Assembly (NCBI GenBank): GCA_964582265.1
Contig: CAZOQT010000001.1
Location: 14,528 to 78,527, forward strand
Source: JBAZYK01 sp964582265
Lineage (GTDB): Bacteria > Patescibacteriota > Gracilibacteria > UBA1369
Length of the DNA stretch: 64,000 nt
Reading direction: 5' to 3'
Below the pieces are notes generated by a model that saw nothing but the letters and a program-made list of their open reading frames with translations, was not told the DNA's origin and made no database searches. The first letter of the stretch is position 1; every line of letters begins with the position of its first letter. Positions 60,101-64,000 of the stretch are shown here, piece by piece. A program made the translations under genes and the position numbers.

Positions 60101-60629
60101 GCTGATATCTAAAATCTTTCTTTGCTCTGCGCAATAATGTTTTTATGGTATTAATCGGCTTTTCTAAAATCTCTGCGATTTCCCGATAGTTATACCCTTC
60201 AAAATAATAAAGCAGCAGCACCATTTTATAAATTGATTTCATTCCCGAAAGAGCTTTATCTATATCCATTCTTTCGCCCACATTATCCTGCTTATCAGCA
60301 GGATTAAAATTACGCTCTGGATTATCAATAATCAAGATTTCACGATTTCGTTTTTTGTGCCTGAGCCAATCATAGACTGTCCGTTGAACAATAGTAAAAA
60401 GCCATGTACTAAACTTCCTTTTTGTATCATAACGCTTAATATTTAGGTAAAGCTTAATAAAAGATTCTTGCGCCAAATCAGAAGCATCTGCCGGACTTCT
60501 GACCATTCGATAAATAAAATTATAAACTGGGCCTAAATATGCGGAAACAATCTTTTCAAAATCAGCAATATTTCCTTTTTGAGCAGAGATAATAACTTCC
60601 TGCTCAATCCAAATTTGATTAAGTTTCAT
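60087..60629 (-). CDS. ECF-type RNA polymerase sigma factor
   Basis: The 180-residue protein has region 2 (about 20-90: FEKIVSAYLGPVYNFIYRMVRSPADASDLAQESFIKLYLNIKRYDTKRKFSTWLFTIVQRTVYDWLRHKKR) and region 4 (about 125-175: KMVLLLYYFEGYNYREIAEILEKPINTIKTLLRRAKK, a helix-turn-helix). It lacks region 3, as ECF factors do. The 66-aa gene overlaps its end. Its target promoters are unknown; the nearby LysM gene is a candidate. Confidence 0.92.
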   Translation of the reverse strand: MKLNQIWIEQEVIISAQKGNIADFEKIVSAYLGPVYNFIYRMVRSPADASDLAQESFIKLYLNIKRYDTKRKFSTWLFTIVQRTVYDWLRHKKRNREILIIDNPERNFNPADKQDNVGERMDIDKALSGMKSIYKMVLLLYYFEGYNYREIAEILEKPINTIKTLLRRAKKDFRYQLGIY

Positions 60630-60911
60630 ACGATAACTACTAAATTAGCAAAACCAGTTCGACACAAAGTTCGAGGCTTTTAAAAATTCGGCAATTTCAA
60701 TTTATTAATACTTAATACTAACCTTTTTAGGCTTTAATATCAATAAATTAGTTTTTTTTAAAACGTATACATCAAAATTACTTATTTCAAAAATACCAAA
60801 CTTTATTGCGTTCAAGAGCAAGTCAAAAAACAGTTTACATTTATGAGACAATAAACCAACTTCATGCTATTTTATGGCCGAAATGAATTTGATTTAAATC
60901 AACCAACCCCA

Positions 60912-62063
60912 ATGGAATTAATAGCCACCTGCGCATTTGGACTGGAAAAACTCGTAGAAAATGAACTGCGCAAATTAAAACTTTGGACAGTCAAAACCGA
61001 AGATGGGCGCGTCACCTTTGAAGCTGATGAAGCAGGTCTTATAAAAGCAAATTTATGGCTTCGCTGCGCGGACAGAGTACAAATAAAAACAAAGGAATTT
61101 TCCGCAACCACCTTTGACCAGCTTTTTGATGAAGTAAACGCAATTGAATGGGAAAAATATATTGGCGTTAGTGATGCTTTTCCGGTTCACGCTACCAGCA
61201 CAAAATCAATTTTACACAGCGAACCAGCCATCCAAAGCATTACCAAAAAGGCTATTGTTAAAAGATTACAACAAAAATACAAATTAGAAACTTTGCCAGA
61301 AAACTCAGGCATCACCTATCAAATTGTTGTTAAAACCAATAAGGATCAATTTATTGTTTGTCTGGATACTTCAGGAGAAAGTTTGCACAAACGTGGCTAC
61401 CGTCTTAAAGCAAATTCAGCACCAATTAAAGAAACACTTGCCGCCGCTATGGTAAAACTCTCTGATTGGTTACCCCAAAACTCAGAAAATATACTCACAC
61501 CCATTAAACGCGCGCTGGTTGATCCATTCTGTGGAAGCGGGACAATCGCAATTGAAGCCGCAATGATCGCCTGTAATATTGCTCCAGGTCTCAATCGTGA
61601 ATTCGCATTCCAAAAATGGCCATGGATTAATAAGGAAATTTTTGAAAAACTTAAGGAAGAAGCAAAAAAAATGGCTCAACCTAAAAATGAATTTTCAATT
61701 TATTGTTTTGATATCGATGCAGAAGTCCTAAAAATTGCAGAAGAAAACGCTAATCGTGCCGGACTAACAAATATTAATTTTAGACGAGCTGATTTTAATG
61801 ATCTGGATTTTAATAAATTCGAAAACTGTACTTTTGTCACCAATCCACCATACGGAGAACGCCTGGAAGAAAAATCCTACGTCATGGATATATATCGCAA
61901 ACTTGGGCAAAAATTCTCTCAAACCCAAAACTGCTCACTTTTTTTAATTACCTCAAACGAACACTTTTCTTTGCTCTTTGGCCGCCCCGCAGATAAAAAC
62001 CGAAAACTGTTCAATGGCAACATTAAATGCTATCTTTATTCATATTTTCCAAAACCAAATTGA
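60912..62063 (+). CDS. rlmL: THUMP-domain 23S rRNA (guanine-N2)-methyltransferase, RlmL type
   Basis: The protein starts MELIATCAFGLEKLVENELRKLKLWTV, the usual RlmL/YpsC opening, so I prefer the ATG at 60912 over the ORF start at 60864. A THUMP RNA-binding domain (about 45-155) is followed by LHKRGYRLKANSAPIKETLAAAMVKLSDW. The methyltransferase domain has LVDPFCGSGTIAIEAAMIA (AdoMet motif I) and the catalytic TNPPYGERL motif. Length is 383 residues, matching the methyltransferase half of RlmL without the RlmK half. It overlaps the next gene by 37 bp. Confidence 0.9.
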   Translation: MELIATCAFGLEKLVENELRKLKLWTVKTEDGRVTFEADEAGLIKANLWLRCADRVQIKTKEFSATTFDQLFDEVNAIEWEKYIGVSDAFPVHATSTKSILHSEPAIQSITKKAIVKRLQQKYKLETLPENSGITYQIVVKTNKDQFIVCLDTSGESLHKRGYRLKANSAPIKETLAAAMVKLSDWLPQNSENILTPIKRALVDPFCGSGTIAIEAAMIACNIAPGLNREFAFQKWPWINKEIFEKLKEEAKKMAQPKNEFSIYCFDIDAEVLKIAEENANRAGLTNINFRRADFNDLDFNKFENCTFVTNPPYGERLEEKSYVMDIYRKLGQKFSQTQNCSLFLITSNEHFSLLFGRPADKNRKLFNGNIKCYLYSYFPKPN

Positions 62064-62833
62064 CCACACCAGAACTAATCAAAAAGACATTGAAATTTTT
62101 CATTTTAGCTACGTTTTTTTCGATGCTATTTTGCATAATTTCCATTTTATTTACAGCGGATCAACGCATTAATGTAATGGCTTATTCTTTAGGCGTACCC
62201 ATTGCCATACTTTTTTTAAATGGAAAAAATTATGACAAATTTGAAGATCTTAAAAAAAACCGCAAATGGCTGATTTTAGCCATAATTATTCCTATCTTTT
62301 ATTGCACGGTTTTATATCTGATTGGCCAATATTTACTACCATACACACCTGATCCATTAAACAAAAATCAAAATTTATTCTTTTCTGTTTTACTTATTTT
62401 AATTAGCGTTATATTTGAAGAAATTGGCTGGCGCGGATATCTATACAAAAATTTCACTAGCGAAGGTTGGTTTAAAATGAATTTGGCCATCAGCTTTTTT
62501 TGGGCTTTATGGCACGTTCCTGCAATTTTATATGGAGGGCTAACTATTGCAGATCCTTATTGGTTTGGCTTAATCCTCTTTTTTATAAATTTAACTTTAG
62601 CCAGTTTTCTGCTTGGCTGGATAAGGCAAAAAACCGGAGGAATATTGGCACCAACTCTTGTTCATGCCTCAAACAATCTTGCCATGGTAGCTTTTGGCAT
62701 AAGCGGAACAATCTTAAGTGAAAGTGGGCTAATATTTACACTCATTCTATTAATCTTTTTTTTAATAATTAGAGCATGGAAGACGCCAACTTTATTCCAA
62801 ATTGATGTAATCAAAGAAAAAATTTTTAGCTGA
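62027..62833 (+). CDS. CPBP-family intramembrane metalloprotease
   Basis: The 268-residue protein has about seven or eight spans and the CPBP (Abi/CAAX) signature: EEIGWRGYLY (motif 1, EExxxR), FFWALWHVPAI (motif 2, FxxxH) and LVHASNN (motif 3, HxxxN). Members act as prenyl-protein-type or bacteriocin-immunity proteases. Here the substrate is unknown. It overlaps rlmL by 37 bp; the stop is TGA. Confidence 0.88.
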   Translation: MLSLFIFSKTKLTTPELIKKTLKFFILATFFSMLFCIISILFTADQRINVMAYSLGVPIAILFLNGKNYDKFEDLKKNRKWLILAIIIPIFYCTVLYLIGQYLLPYTPDPLNKNQNLFFSVLLILISVIFEEIGWRGYLYKNFTSEGWFKMNLAISFFWALWHVPAILYGGLTIADPYWFGLILFFINLTLASFLLGWIRQKTGGILAPTLVHASNNLAMVAFGISGTILSESGLIFTLILLIFFLIIRAWKTPTLFQIDVIKEKIFS

Positions 62834-62862
62834 CCGCATTCACAATATTCCTAAAAAAATTT

Positions 62863-63435
62863 ATGAGTTTTAAATCCGCGAAATTTATTAAAGGCATCGT
62901 TGCCCACAATGAAATTTTAGACGATGGTAAGCCTCAAGTAGCCCTAATTGGCCGTTCCAACGTGGGCAAATCCAGTATCATCAATGCCTTAACCAATCAA
63001 AAAGCGTTAGCCAGAACAAGTGCTTTTCCAGGTCACACGCAACAAATAAATCTATTTTTGATTAATAAATCTTTTTATTTGGTGGATTTACCCGGTTATG
63101 GATTTGCGCGTATTTCTGGCAAAGGATTAGAGAAACTGACAAACTTGATCAACTGGTATCTTTTTGACTCCAATGTCCAACAAAAACTGATTGTGCTTAT
63201 TATAGACGCAAAAGTTGGCCCTACCGCTTATGATCTGGAGATGCTAAAATGTCTTGAAGAACATCAGAAGGAAATTATTATTGTGGCAAATAAAATTGAT
63301 AAACTAAAAAATTCCGAATACAAAAATCAAATAAAAAAAATCCAGGATTTGATAGGTTCTCATCAAATCATCCCCTGTTCCGCCGCTAAAAATAAAGGCA
63401 TAAACGATCTAATCAGAGAAATTGCAGGAAGATAA
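62863..63435 (+). CDS. engB: Ribosome-assembly GTPase EngB/YsxC
   Basis: EngB helps the late assembly of the 50S subunit. The 190-residue protein has G1 GRSNVGKSS, G3 DLPGYGFA, G4 NKIDKL and G5 CSAAKNKG. The ARTSAFPGHTQQINLF segment fits the TRF-GTPase switch I of EngB. It starts at an ATG with no Shine-Dalgarno sequence, 29 bp after the CPBP gene. Confidence 0.95.
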   Translation: MSFKSAKFIKGIVAHNEILDDGKPQVALIGRSNVGKSSIINALTNQKALARTSAFPGHTQQINLFLINKSFYLVDLPGYGFARISGKGLEKLTNLINWYLFDSNVQQKLIVLIIDAKVGPTAYDLEMLKCLEEHQKEIIIVANKIDKLKNSEYKNQIKKIQDLIGSHQIIPCSAAKNKGINDLIREIAGR

Positions 63436-63460
63436 CCTCAAAATTTAATAAATTATAATT

Positions 63461-63811
63461 ATGATTACTCTTAATGAAGAAAAATGGGAAGATATCAAAC
63501 ACGACCTACTAGACACAATCGAATACGAACTTAGCGAAGAACCACTGATTTTTTTTAACCATAAAAACAATCAACAGGAAGAAATCGGCATTCGTGAAGT
63601 TTATGAATTTTCCAAAAATAACATGGATTTCATGCTGATCTTAGACAAGGAACATCGCCTCAACAAAACAACCTCCGAAAAAGATGGAAAATTGAAAGAA
63701 CATTATACCCGCAGCCCAGACGAGTTTACCTATAAATTAAGCATCAAATATCGCGCTCCAGATGGCAGCTGGAAGGACAGTTCAAGCCTGGAGGATAACT
63801 TTAATAAATAG
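63461..63811 (+). CDS. Hypothetical 116-aa protein
   Basis: The protein is charged, with an N-terminal helix (EEKWEDIKHDLLDTIEYELSEEP) and a beta-rich rest, including FFNHKNNQQEEIGIREVYEF, FMLILDKEHRLNKT and YKLSIKYRAPDGSWKDS. No signal, membrane span or known family was found. It lies 25 bp after engB and is probably co-transcribed with it. Confidence 0.65.
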   Translation: MITLNEEKWEDIKHDLLDTIEYELSEEPLIFFNHKNNQQEEIGIREVYEFSKNNMDFMLILDKEHRLNKTTSEKDGKLKEHYTRSPDEFTYKLSIKYRAPDGSWKDSSSLEDNFNK

Positions 63812-63816
63812 TCACG

Positions 63817-64000
63817 TTATACCTTGATAAACTCTACTGTCCACTCAATACCGTATTTATCACGAAACATTCCAAAATAAGACCCCCACGGACTATCCGA
63901 TATGGGCACTTCAATTGTCCCACCTGCAGAAAGTCCGTTAAATATTTTATCCGCTTCTTCTTTGCTATCTGCGGTTATCGCTATTTTAGATCTGTTTTCG
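63817..64000 (-). CDS. VOC-family (PhnB-like) protein, 3' end only
   Basis: Only the last 60 residues are inside the window; the gene continues past 64000. The readable part ENRSKIAITADSKEEADKIF, then LSAGGTIEVPISDSPWGSYFGMFRDKYGIEWTVEF, matches the C-terminus of PhnB/3-demethylubiquinone-type glyoxalase-fold proteins. These often bind metal, but function varies. It is convergent with the 116-aa gene, 5 bp away. Confidence 0.8.
   Translation of the reverse strand, partial: ENRSKIAITADSKEEADKIFNGLSAGGTIEVPISDSPWGSYFGMFRDKYGIEWTVEFIKV

Noticed and set aside
1..64000. UGA recoding to glycine as in Gracilibacteria/Absconditabacteria
   Set aside because: Long conserved genes are full length with UGA as stop, and UGA ends truB, the O-antigen-ligase-like gene and the CPBP gene at family-typical positions.

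Overview
The window is 64 kb of AT-rich, gene-dense bacterial DNA carrying one 10-N scaffold gap at 52899-52908, so it is probably a metagenome or draft assembly. Long ORFs are intact under the standard bacterial code, and UGA serves as a stop in several genes (truB, the O-antigen-ligase-like gene, the CPBP gene), so the recoded Gracilibacteria/Absconditabacteria (UGA = Gly) are unlikely. The gene set suggests a Candidate Phyla Radiation (Patescibacteria) bacterium or a close relative: a short MurE-like ligase, SLH and lamin-tail surface proteins, a TrmB-family regulator, an archaeal-type triosephosphate isomerase, a RibL-like FAD synthase and very large unknown secreted proteins. Phylum assignment is an inference; no rRNA or tRNA gene is present to anchor it. 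Nearly every start I inspected lacks a Shine-Dalgarno sequence, and several promoters lie so close to the ATG that leaderless mRNAs are likely.

Layout. 1-7811 (minus): dnaG (cut by the window edge), a WecA/TagO-type glycosyl-1-phosphate transferase, truB, a MurE-like ligase, a stand-alone riboflavin kinase, an O-antigen-ligase-like membrane protein, long-form hpf and an archaeal-type tpiA. 7946-19143 (plus): a promoter, then a 167-aa protein, a 1964-aa protein, a 50-aa membrane peptide and a 1447-aa secreted protein, closed by a strong terminator. None of these four is recognisable, and this is the most novel part of the window. 19291-25775: holA, a TrmB-type regulator, gatCA (minus), a small membrane protein, a RibL-like FAD synthase, ftsX and recO. 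25783-34625 (minus): a RelA/SpoT homologue with a damaged hydrolase motif, a membrane protein with 13 tandem hexapeptide repeats, and a pantothenate/CoA cluster (coaBC, panC, panB, a His-rich membrane protein, type II pantothenate kinase).

34803-43158: membrane pyrophosphatase, an acyltransferase, ribosomal protein L25, ybaB, mltG, a FecR-domain protein and dnaA. 43478-51375 (minus): rseP, frr, pyrH, two hypotheticals, groEL/groES under a CIRCE-overlapped promoter, and rny. 51825-64000: a lamin-tail protein broken by the assembly gap, a DsbA-like oxidoreductase, an SLH protein, an AI-2E-type permease, a VIT1/CCC1 transporter, two tiny ORFs, a Tiki/TraB-like secreted protein, a LysM protein next to an ECF sigma factor with an overlapping 66-aa partner, rlmL, a CPBP protease, engB, a hypothetical and a partial VOC protein.

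Together the genes cover replication (dnaA, dnaG, holA), envelope building (WecA-like, MurE-like, MltG, RseP, FtsX), cofactor synthesis (FMN/FAD through separate kinase and adenylyltransferase; CoA from pantoate precursors) and stress response (GroE, HPF, RelA/SpoT, ECF sigma).
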